A stretch of 64,000 nt of DNA. It comes from a virus. The notes below the pieces were generated by a model. It had not been told where the DNA came from. It made no database searches and saw nothing but the letters and a program-made list of their open reading frames with translations. Location of the stretch: positions 1 through 64,000 of the IMG/VR virus record IMGVR_UViG_3300049740_002954. One strand, 5' to 3'. A program made the position numbers and the translations under genes. Shown here piece by piece: positions 12,678 through 19,793 of this stretch; positions within the stretch are counted from its first letter, which is position 1, and every line of letters starts with the position of its first letter.

Positions 12678-13301
12678 TTAAGAGCTTAGCTTGTAGCAAA
12701 GTTGAACTTGCCGAGCATTAGATTTGGAGTTTGAGTTATCATTCAAGTAGAATCGTGCAGTCTTTAACTTTTTGTTTTCTTTCTTGACTTTTTCTCTTGT
12801 ACCTTCAAAGCCTTTGATTGGATTTGATTTATCCTTTACAAAAGCTACAATTTTCTCCATATGCTCGAAGTCTGATTCGTGCTTGCAAGGTTCGATTTTT
12901 ATGATTTGCAAGTCGCAGACATTGCAAGGCTCTTGATCGTAAAACGCGACAATCAAAACAAGTCCGTCTTTTATCTTTTGCATTTTCTTCATTGCGTCAC
13001 CCATCAAAAAGACTTTGCGTTTCTTTTCGTAGAATTTGATTTCAATGTCGTGATGGAATTCTTTTGGCAAGTTGCTACGCTTGGCAACAGATTTGGGGAT
13101 GTCGCAAGCGTGTCCGTTTTGGTCGAACAGATTTCCGTTTTCATCTCTAAAATTAAAAAGTCTTGCAACTGCCATTTCTCCTGCCTTGCCGTGCTTCTTG
13201 TTTTGTGAGCCTTGAGCGTGGACAATTCCGTTTCTTATATCACGCAGAGATTGATTAACATATGAGTGGAGATGATTCAATTGATTTTGTGCAAGTTTCA
13301 T
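12678..13301 (-). CDS. Putative PD-(D/E)XK endonuclease
   Basis: 207 residues. GKAGEMAVARLF (about 39-50) followed by HHDIEIKFYEKKRKVFLMGD (about 83-102) gives the Glu, Asp and E-x-K arrangement of PD-(D/E)XK nucleases, in the style of type II restriction enzymes; a DQNGHACDIP insert separates them. The C-terminus is basic. Could cut host DNA or rival phage DNA. No partner methylase is seen. It shares an almost identical leader (AACTTAATTGCTAAAAATA) with the HNH gene upstream, so both are probably co-regulated. Confidence 0.6.
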   Translation of the reverse strand: MKLAQNQLNHLHSYVNQSLRDIRNGIVHAQGSQNKKHGKAGEMAVARLFNFRDENGNLFDQNGHACDIPKSVAKRSNLPKEFHHDIEIKFYEKKRKVFLMGDAMKKMQKIKDGLVLIVAFYDQEPCNVCDLQIIKIEPCKHESDFEHMEKIVAFVKDKSNPIKGFEGTREKVKKENKKLKTARFYLNDNSNSKSNARQVQLCYKLSS

Positions 13302-13337
13302 ATTTTTATATTTTTAGCAATTAAGTTTATAGTATTT

Positions 13338-13365
13338 ACTATATTCTATATTCTGCCCGTGTCAA
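13338..13365 (-). promoter_or_regulatory. Promoter of the PD-(D/E)XK gene
   Basis: TTGACA (13365-13360), 16 nt, TATAGT (13343-13338); leader about 30 nt with AACTTAATTGCTAAAAATA. Confidence 0.7.
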
Positions 13366-13378
13366 GCGTGAATGCAAA

Positions 13379-13927
13379 TTATTTTAAAAAATGATTGAAT
13401 GCACTTTCAAGTTTTCCTTTGTTAAGATTTTCTTTTCTGTCGCGAGGTACGAAGTTTGACCAATGATTTCCTCCACCGCTTTGTCTCTCTTTTACATGGT
13501 CGACATTCCAAGCGTTATCAACATTTCTATTTGTCCAATTATCCCATTGCTTGCCGTCTTCGAGCTGCACATCCAAGAATATTCTAAATTGATCGAGCGA
13601 ACAGCCCAAAGCCTCTTTATTTCCTCCGAGCTTGACAACCTTGTCGGAAAAGTTCTTTCTTTCCGCGTGGGTCGTTAACATTTTCACTTTCGGATCGTGT
13701 ACAATTTTATTTCTTATTCTTTTATATTTTTCTTTTATGTTTACAATTTCTTTCTTTTTTACTTCAATCATCTTTTTGAGATTTTCAATTGATTCAAGTT
13801 CTGCTTTGATTTGTAATTGCTCTGAGATTTTAAGCATATCTCCGAGATCGAGATCTGTTCTGTTATGATCCTTTATTTTGTTTCTTCCGTGATGTTTATT
13901 CCAAGCTTCAGATATTTTGACTTTCAT
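13379..13927 (-). CDS. HNH endonuclease
   Basis: 182 residues. A coiled-coil N-terminus (30-75) precedes the typical phage HNH module: GCSLDQFRIFLDVQL, then W-D-N-W, WNVDHVKERQSGGGNHWSN (about 141-159) and the final NLNKGK. The 'D-H' pair and the terminal Asn-x-x-Lys are in place. It should nick or cut DNA; a homing or host-degradation role are both possible. Separate promoter with the same leader as the neighbouring nuclease. Confidence 0.75.
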   Translation of the reverse strand: MKVKISEAWNKHHGRNKIKDHNRTDLDLGDMLKISEQLQIKAELESIENLKKMIEVKKKEIVNIKEKYKRIRNKIVHDPKVKMLTTHAERKNFSDKVVKLGGNKEALGCSLDQFRIFLDVQLEDGKQWDNWTNRNVDNAWNVDHVKERQSGGGNHWSNFVPRDRKENLNKGKLESAFNHFLK

Positions 13928-13962
13928 AATTTTATATTTTTAGCAATTAAGTTTATTCTTCT

Positions 13963-13991
13963 TTTATATATGTTTTATTTTTGTTTGTCAA
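13963..13991 (-). promoter_or_regulatory. Promoter of the HNH gene
   Basis: TTGACA (13991-13986), 17 nt, TATAAA (13968-13963); leader about 29 nt. The -35 overlaps the region just below the micropeptide stop at 14001. Confidence 0.7.
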
Positions 13992-14000
13992 ACATTATTT

Positions 14001-14081
14001 TCAATCTTCTGATAAAAGATCTGACCACATAACATAAAAGACAAAAGAGAAAGAAGAGATGAGAATTATTTCTAGTATCAT
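14001..14081 (-). CDS. Possible membrane micropeptide
   Basis: 26 residues: MILEIILISSFSFVFYVMWS then DLLSED. One hydrophobic helix with an acidic tail, similar in design to the two micropeptides at 4691 and 10577 but not clearly homologous. Preceded by CAAAAAAAT. Coding status is uncertain. Confidence 0.4.
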   Translation of the reverse strand: MILEIILISSFSFVFYVMWSDLLSED

Positions 14082-14097
14082 ATTTTTTTGAGTTGAG

Positions 14098-14253
14098 TTA
14101 TTTACTTGATGAGATCGGAGCATGATGCTTGCGACTTAAACGCTTTGCGATTTGCATGGCTTGGGTATGAGTTTTTGCGTTGTCTACAAGTTTGCCATTA
14201 TAGAGAACATTAAACCAACTTTGGAAGTTTGGGTTTCTGAATACATTTATCAT
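14098..14253 (-). CDS. Small basic hypothetical protein
   Basis: 51 residues beginning MINVFRNPNFQSWFNVLYNG, basic C-terminus (AKRLSRKHH). Preceded by AAAGGAAATTGCTAAA, which combines a weak Shine-Dalgarno with the GCTAAA leader element. Pattern 'F-VLYNGKLVDNAKTHTQAMQIA' suggests a small alpha/beta fold. Unknown family. Confidence 0.55.
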   Translation of the reverse strand: MINVFRNPNFQSWFNVLYNGKLVDNAKTHTQAMQIAKRLSRKHHAPISSSK

Positions 14254-14312
14254 TTTAGCAATTTCCTTTTTTAGATGTTATTCGTAAAGATTAAACTAGT
14301 TGAGGCGACCTG

Positions 14313-14537
14313 TCAAGCATTTCTTTCAACTGATTTCCAACCAAAGGCACGAACTTGATCCTCATGCCGAGCTTGTGGAAGCATGGACTTGAGCGTTTCA
14401 ATGCGAGCAAGAATCCACTTGCGAGTGTCGCCTGTGGCAGGTACAAACTTACGCAAGTCGTGATCGTAGTGGTCGCTATTAAGGCGAGCTTCGAGGCGTT
14501 CGATGTCGAATTTAATGTCTTCAGTTTTCGTAATCAT
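14313..14537 (-). CDS. Hypothetical protein
   Basis: 74 residues beginning MITKTEDIKFDIERLEARLN; a helical N-terminus and a 'DTRKWILARIETLKSML' helix. Helical hairpin likely. Leaderless-type promoter 6 nt upstream. Confidence 0.6.
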   Translation of the reverse strand: MITKTEDIKFDIERLEARLNSDHYDHDLRKFVPATGDTRKWILARIETLKSMLPQARHEDQVRAFGWKSVERNA

Positions 14538-14543
14538 ATTTAC

Positions 14544-14572
14544 AATCTAGTTTATTTTTCGGCAAATGTCAA
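14544..14572 (-). promoter_or_regulatory. Sigma-70-like promoter, leaderless geometry
   Basis: TTGACA (14572-14567), 17 nt, TAGATT (14549-14544), 6 nt to ATG 14537. Confidence 0.8.
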
Positions 14573-14600
14573 ACTTTATTTTACTTTTTTTTAAGTTTTT

Positions 14601-14825
14601 TTATCCGTTGTATTTGTAGTTTTTATCTTGCTCAAGAGCCTTTGCCCAAGATGCTGACTCCTCGTCATGTTGAATTGAAACGATCTTTGCATCTTTGCCG
14701 TAGTCGGCAAGTCTTTCGGCTTTGAATGTCTCAATGCATTTTACGCCTGTGGCAGTTGATCGCTCGATCTTGCCGTTGAAAGTGGATTCAATTATTATTT
14801 TCTTGTAGTTATTTGTCTTAATCAT
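14601..14825 (-). CDS. Hypothetical protein
   Basis: 74 residues beginning MIKTNNYKKIIIESTFNGKI. Alternating beta strands then a helix, about equal Lys and Glu. Unknown family. Start supported by the promoter. Confidence 0.6.
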   Translation of the reverse strand: MIKTNNYKKIIIESTFNGKIERSTATGVKCIETFKAERLADYGKDAKIVSIQHDEESASWAKALEQDKNYKYNG

Positions 14826-14831
14826 ATGTAC

Positions 14832-14860
14832 AACATAGCATGGGAAGTGCGAAAAGTCAA
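14832..14860 (-). promoter_or_regulatory. Sigma-70-like promoter, leaderless geometry
   Basis: TTGACT (14860-14855), 17 nt, TATGTT (14837-14832), 6 nt to ATG 14825. Confidence 0.75.
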
Positions 14861-14909
14861 GTATTATTTTACTTTTTTTAAAGTTTTTTTATATCGTAAG
14901 TCGTTAACA

Positions 14910-14956
14910 CTTAACAAGTTACATAAAAACCTAGGGCCGGAGCCCTAAGTCGTTGA
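14910..14956. repeat. Dispersed stem-loop repeat, copy 8
   Basis: TTAACAAGTTACAT, CCTAGGGCCGG, AGCCCTAAGTCGTTGAC. A second partial arm (GTAAGTCGTTAACA) lies at 14896-14909, so this site may be a rearranged double copy. Starts 12 nt after the stop at 14968. Confidence 0.7.
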
Positions 14957-14967
14957 CTGTGTGCTAC

Positions 14968-15276
14968 TTAGAACACAAGAGGATCGGGCAACTTTGTGTT
15001 ACTTGCGAACCAATCGGATGAGTCAATTACTTGACCGTTTAGAATAAGATCGAATTTGACTTGACAAACGCCCGCATTGGCTATGCCGTTCACGCGTTCG
15101 CGTGTGGTCGGTGTGTTCCAACCTGCGAGTGACCAACGCACGAGCCCGTCGGGATCGCGTTTGACAATCGCGTTGCCATGTAGCCAAACGGTCTTGCCGT
15201 CTGTGGAAGTGTTGCCAATTGTCTTGGCTTCACCGCGTTCAAATGCTTGTTTTATTTGTGCTGTTACTTTTCGCAT
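14968..15276 (-). CDS. Phage protein with 'LHGNAI...LAGWNTPTTRERVN' block
   Basis: 102 residues. The block around residues 33-65 (LHGNAIVKRDPDGLV, then SLAGWNTPTTRERVNG) recurs in many phage and plasmid proteins of unknown role. Basic and beta-rich. Locally GC-richer than the flanks. Confidence 0.65.
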   Translation of the reverse strand: MRKVTAQIKQAFERGEAKTIGNTSTDGKTVWLHGNAIVKRDPDGLVRWSLAGWNTPTTRERVNGIANAGVCQVKFDLILNGQVIDSSDWFASNTKLPDPLVF

Positions 15277-15282
15277 AATTTT

Positions 15283-15311
15283 ATTATTAACTATTAAAGG
15301 TTGAAAGTCAA
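15283..15311 (-). promoter_or_regulatory. Sigma-70-like promoter, leaderless geometry
   Basis: TTGACT (15311-15306), 17 nt, AATAAT (15288-15283), 6 nt to ATG 15276. Confidence 0.65.
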
Positions 15312-15314
15312 GTT

Positions 15315-15557
15315 TTATTTTCTGTCTGCAACTTCATTATGCAGAATGTTTTGCCATGCTTTGCGAGCTTGTTGCACAGCGTGCAAGGCGTCCATAATCG
15401 CCATGCCTTCGGTGATGCCAATCTTTGAGGCGTCAGAATTTGATTGCTGAGCCAAAAAGTTTAGGTTGCCTTCTGCTTTAGAGAGTGCGAGTCCAAGATC
15501 AAGCTTGGAGTCTAATTGTTTTCTAACTTGTGCGAGTGTGTTATTGTTGTCTATCAT
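15315..15557 (-). CDS. Helical hypothetical protein
   Basis: 80 residues beginning MIDNNNTLAQVRKQLDSKLD; entirely helical and Ala-rich. Possibly oligomeric. Unknown family. Confidence 0.6.
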   Translation of the reverse strand: MIDNNNTLAQVRKQLDSKLDLGLALSKAEGNLNFLAQQSNSDASKIGITEGMAIMDALHAVQQARKAWQNILHNEVADRK

Positions 15558-15563
15558 AGTATT

Positions 15564-15592
15564 ACTTTAAGAAATTTTTTGTGTGATTGCAA
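15564..15592 (-). promoter_or_regulatory. TTGCAA-class promoter, leaderless geometry
   Basis: TTGCAA (15592-15587), 17 nt, TAAAGT (15569-15564), 6 nt to ATG 15557. Confidence 0.65.
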
Positions 15593-15610
15593 GCAAAAAG
15601 TGAATTATTT

Positions 15611-15802
15611 TTAGCTTATCCATTCGACAAGCTCAAACTTCCGAGGCAGTCCAAACTTGGCAAGATCTTTATTTAGATCCTCAATTGTTGCGTGGTGTTC
15701 GCATTTCATCATTACATTTGAGCTGATCAGCTCGCCTGTCTTACGGTCAATTATATTTACTTTGGCAATGAAGCCGTTTACTTTACTATTTGTCTTAATC
15801 AT
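15611..15802 (-). CDS. Small hypothetical protein
   Basis: 63 residues beginning MIKTNSKVNGFIAKVNIIDR; beta-rich with 'KTGELISSNVMMKCEHHA'. Start at 15802 is chosen because the -10 and dyad lie between it and the in-frame ATG at 15820. Unknown function; first gene of the leftward block. Confidence 0.55.
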   Translation of the reverse strand: MIKTNSKVNGFIAKVNIIDRKTGELISSNVMMKCEHHATIEDLNKDLAKFGLPRKFELVEWIS

Positions 15803-15810
15803 ATACCTAC

Positions 15811-15839
15811 AAGGTAACATACAAGCAAGCGAATTGCAA
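15811..15839 (-). promoter_or_regulatory. TTGCAA-class promoter with TACCT/AGGTA dyad
   Basis: TTGCAA (15839-15834), 17 nt, TACCTT (15816-15811), 8 nt to ATG 15802; same TACCTTGTAGGTATATG block as at 12529. Confidence 0.65.
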
Positions 15840-16016
15840 GAAAAAAAACATAAAGTTATTCACAATTAGAGAGCCTAACCCTACCCATTAAATGAATTCA
15901 TTTTTAAAAAGAATAGAGCTATACAGCCGGGGGGTGCCTTTTTTCAATATCAAATCTAGTATAATAAATATTAACATATTCGCGGCATCAAAAAAAATCC
16001 GGACACCATTAAAAAA

Positions 16017-16029
16017 TAGTGTATTTATT
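16017..16029 (+). promoter_or_regulatory. GTGTA-class promoter motif before phoH
   Basis: TAGTGTATTTATT 10 nt before the ATG at 16039. The divergent 200-nt region 15840-16038 otherwise holds a TATAAT at about 15958 and a GC-rich CCGGGGGGTGCC near 15930, without a clear gene. Confidence 0.4.
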
Positions 16030-16038
16030 TTTAGTAAA

Positions 16039-16767
16039 ATGCCTCGAAGACGCAAAAAACCCGAAATAACGGACGAGCAGGAGATTCAGAAAATAGAAAT
16101 TGACTTGCATAAAACAAACATAAAGCTTAAAAAAATCAGTTTAACTGAAAAACAACTGGACTTATTAAAAATCATCTTTGATAAAGAATCAAAAATAATA
16201 TTTATCAGCGGTCCAGCAGGAACAAGCAAAACATATATAGCAATATATGGTGCATTACAATTATACAATATGAATAATGATCGCGGCATTACATATGTCC
16301 GAACAATTGCAGAAAGTGGAGAGAAGAGCCTGGGAGCCTTGCCTGGAGAGATGGCGGAAAAAATCAATCCATATATGATGCCAATGAATGAAAAACTAGA
16401 TGAATTATTAATTCCTGGCCAAGCAAGTATATTAAAAAATAAAGAAATAGTAAAAGGTATGCCAATTAATTATCTTCGCGGAGCAAGTTGGCTCAATGAA
16501 GTAGTTATCGCGGACGAATCACAAAACTTTACTTTTAAAGAATTAACTACATTAATGACAAGGCTAGGAAAAGGCAGCAAACTTATTATTTGCGGGGATC
16601 CTATGCAGAGCGATATTAATGGCAAAAGTGGTTTCGCGGACATGTATTCATTATTTAACGACGAAGAAAGTGTATCTAGAGGTATTCATTGCTTCCATTT
16701 CGGCGCAGAAGATATAAAACGCAGTGAAATTCTAAAATATATAATTAAAAAACTGCAGAAAAAATGA
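16039..16767 (+). CDS. phoH: PhoH-like ATPase
   Basis: 242 residues from the ATG at 16039 (MPRRRKKPEITDEQ); an in-frame ATG at 15892 would add 49 unconserved residues and skip the motif at 16017. Walker A GPAGTSKT is at residues 58-65 and the Walker B region EVVIADESQNF about 100 residues later, with GDPMQSD as motif III: the PhoH family, found in many phages. It is an RNA/DNA-linked P-loop ATPase whose role in phage is unsettled. It overlaps the next gene by 4 nt. Confidence 0.9.
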   Translation: MPRRRKKPEITDEQEIQKIEIDLHKTNIKLKKISLTEKQLDLLKIIFDKESKIIFISGPAGTSKTYIAIYGALQLYNMNNDRGITYVRTIAESGEKSLGALPGEMAEKINPYMMPMNEKLDELLIPGQASILKNKEIVKGMPINYLRGASWLNEVVIADESQNFTFKELTTLMTRLGKGSKLIICGDPMQSDINGKSGFADMYSLFNDEESVSRGIHCFHFGAEDIKRSEILKYIIKKLQKK

Positions 16768-17078
16768 ACCTCATAATAGATTCTCGTCTAAGCGAACCAC
16801 CTAGCGAGATATCTTGTTTTAGAGATGTTACATTATATGCAAAAACTTATATATTTGAGGATATATTGTTATATTGCCCAGAGGGCACAAGGAAAATGTA
16901 CTGGTCCTGGTTAAAAAACTATGGAGCACACGACTTCATATCAGATCTTATTTTGAATCATGAAATTGAGCATGGCTGCAAAATGGGTATAGGAGACTAC
17001 AATAATATTGTTGTCAAATCAATTAATTGCAATAACTTATATGAAATTATAGAAAGAATTAAATATTTTAAACGCTAG
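16764..17078 (+). CDS. Hypothetical protein downstream of PhoH
   Basis: 104 residues beginning MNLIIDSRLSEPPSEISCFR, mixed alpha/beta with six Cys. Coupled to phoH by a 4-nt overlap. No recognisable family. Its end overlaps the opposite-strand gene at 17068 by 11 nt. Confidence 0.6.
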   Translation: MNLIIDSRLSEPPSEISCFRDVTLYAKTYIFEDILLYCPEGTRKMYWSWLKNYGAHDFISDLILNHEIEHGCKMGIGDYNNIVVKSINCNNLYEIIERIKYFKR

Positions 17079-17361
17079 CAGTTTCTTTTTGCTCTTCTGA
17101 AACTTCTGAATTTTGTTGTGCTTGTTGAGCTTCTTGAGCATTAACTATAATTTTCCTAATTTGATCGTCATCCATTTCTTCAACCTTGGTTTTAGCTTGC
17201 TCTAGAGCTTTCTTTTGAACCAATTCAATTACGTTGTTTAGCGGCACTTGCATTAGTGCTTCTCCAAGCGTAGCATTGGAGATGAAATTATTCGCTAGCG
17301 TTACAGATATTTGTTCTCTTTCTTGAGAAAGGTTTTGCGCGTCGTCTTGTGTATTTGCCAT
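17068..17361 (-). CDS. Gln/Glu-rich helical hypothetical protein
   Basis: 97 residues, no Trp or Cys, low complexity C-terminus rich in Gln, Ala and Glu. Helical core 'LGEALMQVPLNNVIELVQKKALEQAKTK' read in parts. Looks like a small scaffold or chaperone-type virion accessory; not recognised. Opposite strand to its neighbours, convergent with 16764-17078. Confidence 0.55.
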   Translation of the reverse strand: MANTQDDAQNLSQEREQISVTLANNFISNATLGEALMQVPLNNVIELVQKKALEQAKTKVEEMDDDQIRKIIVNAQEAQQAQQNSEVSEEQKETASV

Positions 17362-17404
17362 ATTATTAATAATAAGTTAAATTGTTATTTTTTAAATTTT
17401 AATT

Positions 17405-17599
17405 TTAATTTTGTTGATATAGTGGATTTTGATTTGTTGATTGTGTTCTGATATTATACAGATTATGGAATATAACTTGTTGTTGTAATGTGCGGATTTC
17501 CTCGTGTTGATTTTGTATTAATTTATTTTGGTCCCACATAAACCACATCATATAAAATATTAGCAACAAAATACTTATAATACTTAAATGATCATTCAT
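17405..17599 (-). CDS. Small membrane protein with coiled-coil tail
   Basis: 64 residues. A hydrophobic helix at residues 5-22 (LSIISILLLIFYMMWFMW) followed by a Gln/Glu-rich coiled coil. Probably an inner-membrane protein such as a spanin/Rz-like or superinfection factor, but this is a guess. Upstream AT-rich spacer 17600-17638 separates it from the divergent fibre genes. Confidence 0.5.
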   Translation of the reverse strand: MNDHLSIISILLLIFYMMWFMWDQNKLIQNQHEEIRTLQQQVIFHNLYNIRTQSTNQNPLYQQN

Positions 17600-17638
17600 T
17601 AATATATAATAGTGTAAAGTAGTTTAGTTTCTAAAAAT

Positions 17639-17647
17639 GTGTATAAA
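17639..17647 (+). promoter_or_regulatory. GTGTA-class promoter motif
   Basis: GTGTATAAA, 6 nt before ATG 17654; another AGTGTAAAG lies at about 17611. Confidence 0.4.
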
Positions 17648-17653
17648 AATTAA

Positions 17654-19210
17654 ATGCATTGGAATAATACAAATATAACTGAGATTGTAACTCCATACGG
17701 AATAGATACTTGGTTAAATGGTACTTATGAGACTGGAGCTTTTTTTAATGTTTCTGCTACTTTAGATGATCCTTTGCAGGGTTATGTTGTTGCGAAAATG
17801 GTCAAAAGCGGTAGTCTAAAATCCGGGGGTCATGGTGAAACACTGACCAGTGCAAAATATCCAGCAAGTGGAGATGAAAGGGCTAGAGCAATTGGTTGGA
17901 AAAATTTATTTCCCAAAAATGGAAAGTTTCTAGGAGCTGAGCAAAACTGTTTCTGGGAAATATTATATATCAAACGACCAGGGCAAAGTGGTCATTTCAA
18001 TGAAAATATTCAATCTTTTACAGAGCCAGGTAAAAGAATATCTGGGTGTGTGTTATGTTTAGTTCCTATTGCATGGGAGAATAGTGATAGTTATACTACA
18101 ACAAATTCAAACTCATGTTTTTTAGGTATGGCTCCTGGAGAAATTATACCTGAATATTATAGATCAAAAGATAATGAAAATTTTTTAGAGATAGAGGTGG
18201 GGGACGTTTTATCCGCGCAAAAGATACATAGACTATCTTGTCCTCGCGGTTGCTTCGGGAGTTTTGAACAATCTTTAGGTACATTGCATTTATGCTTTTA
18301 CGGAAAAGATTCAAGTGTTCCAGAACAAGTATTATCTGATGATTTGGATTTTGATGGAATAAAAATAACAGATCTTCCGGAGATAGACAGCATCAATGAC
18401 AATCATAAATTTTTAGTACATTATACTAACAGCAATTCTTTAATTCCTGAAAGCATAAATCATATATTTTCACCAAATCTAAAAACAGTATTTTTCAACA
18501 AATCTATAAAAATTACTTCACCACCTTACAGTTTATCAAAAGTATCAGGTTCTTTTCTAGGCGTGAATTGGTACTGGATTTGGAATTCGCGGTCCAATGA
18601 GTGGATTAGAATAAATGGAAGCGTTAATAGTTTAGAGTGGTTTTATATTGACACAATTGAACAAAAAATAAATAAATCTATCAGTGGAGTTGATGATTCA
18701 AAAATACAAGGTTACATAATTTCTGTAAAAACAAGACTGCTTGATAATACTTATCAAATAGATTCAAAAGGTAATCCAATTGATGTTATCGATACAAACA
18801 AAAAAATTAGTAAGTCTCATAGTTACAATGCTTCAGAGGCTATATCTGCATTTATAATTCACGATAATAAGTCTAGCGAGACCCGGCGGGATGGTTATGA
18901 CTGGTACGATCTTCAAGGCTCTGACTCTAGAATGTATGACGAAAATATACCTTTTACGAAAAAAATATGTTTCGCTAAATTTGGAAAAAATACGACCCCC
19001 GTAACTTTTCGCGATAGGGTTTTAAATAAAAATAATGTTAACAAAGAGGGGGATATGGATTTTACCTGCGGTTCGGAGCAATTTATGTTGGGTTCCGCAG
19101 GAGACACAACCACAACATTAGCTATAGCTTTCACGCGAGATTACAGTGTGCCAGCTAAAAGAAGATTTATATTAGATATTTGTTGTGATGGATATATAAT
19201 TGAAAAATAA
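17654..19210 (+). CDS. Candidate tail-fibre/adhesin protein
   Basis: 518 residues, rich in Ser, Asn, Asp and aromatic residues, few Lys clusters, typical of virion surface proteins. Around residues 235-275 'IKITDLPEIDSIND...FLVHYTNSN' matches the ITDLPEL-type linker common in phage fibres, and the two following proteins carry similar openings. No enzyme motif seen. Promoter-like GTGTA motif at 17639. Stop and next start overlap (TAATGA). Confidence 0.5.
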   Translation: MHWNNTNITEIVTPYGIDTWLNGTYETGAFFNVSATLDDPLQGYVVAKMVKSGSLKSGGHGETLTSAKYPASGDERARAIGWKNLFPKNGKFLGAEQNCFWEILYIKRPGQSGHFNENIQSFTEPGKRISGCVLCLVPIAWENSDSYTTTNSNSCFLGMAPGEIIPEYYRSKDNENFLEIEVGDVLSAQKIHRLSCPRGCFGSFEQSLGTLHLCFYGKDSSVPEQVLSDDLDFDGIKITDLPEIDSINDNHKFLVHYTNSNSLIPESINHIFSPNLKTVFFNKSIKITSPPYSLSKVSGSFLGVNWYWIWNSRSNEWIRINGSVNSLEWFYIDTIEQKINKSISGVDDSKIQGYIISVKTRLLDNTYQIDSKGNPIDVIDTNKKISKSHSYNASEAISAFIIHDNKSSETRRDGYDWYDLQGSDSRMYDENIPFTKKICFAKFGKNTTPVTFRDRVLNKNNVNKEGDMDFTCGSEQFMLGSAGDTTTTLAIAFTRDYSVPAKRRFILDICCDGYIIEK

Positions 19211-19791
19211 TGAGTGCAAGAAATAAAAATTTAAAAGACGTACAAGTGGTTACTGCAGACATGCTTAATTTTGAAACAGATTATGTTTTGTGCTTCAATG
19301 AAGAGACTGGCCAACAAAATAAAATTTCTTTGAGTAATTTAACGCAGCAAATGAATTCTAGTTTTGTAGTTTTCCCCCAGCAATCTAAGTTAGCAGAACA
19401 AGCTTTCGGGTCCTCTAATCATTCATACCCTATTACTATTGATTTAAGTAGTTCGCGGTTAGATTCTAGTATTAGCAGCGTAAAAAATATATCTTCTGCA
19501 AATCTTCATTTCATCTTTTTCGCGGAGACCCAGGATGCTAAAAATATATATTTTAATTTTTCATATTATACAAATTCCAGCAGAAATGATAATTACAGAA
19601 CAGTTGTTAACATGATTCAAACAACAAGAAATTATAAGACAGTTAATGGGGATCCAATATTTATTCGAGAGGGTAGAGAATTTAACATTCCTGTTGTTAA
19701 TAATAAAATTTATTTGAGTTGCAGCAGTAATGTTGTTGGAGCCAAGGTTGAAATTGGCATGAATTGTTTATTTACAGGATTTACTGATTAA
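19210..19791 (+). CDS. Candidate fibre-associated protein
   Basis: 193 residues. Opens with LKDVQVVTADMLN then DYVLCFNEETGQQNKISLSN, the same linker type as in the upstream fibre candidate; the remainder is beta-rich (SSANLHFIFFAETQDAKNIY). Starts on the last base of the upstream stop. Probably a virion protein. Confidence 0.5.
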   Translation: MSARNKNLKDVQVVTADMLNFETDYVLCFNEETGQQNKISLSNLTQQMNSSFVVFPQQSKLAEQAFGSSNHSYPITIDLSSSRLDSSISSVKNISSANLHFIFFAETQDAKNIYFNFSYYTNSSRNDNYRTVVNMIQTTRNYKTVNGDPIFIREGREFNIPVVNNKIYLSCSSNVVGAKVEIGMNCLFTGFTD

Positions 19792-19793
19792 TT

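Noticed and set aside
15892-16038. Longer start for PhoH (MNSFLKRIELYSRG...)
   Set aside because: The extra 49 residues are not PhoH-like, and the GTGTA motif and A-rich start context point to the ATG at 16039.
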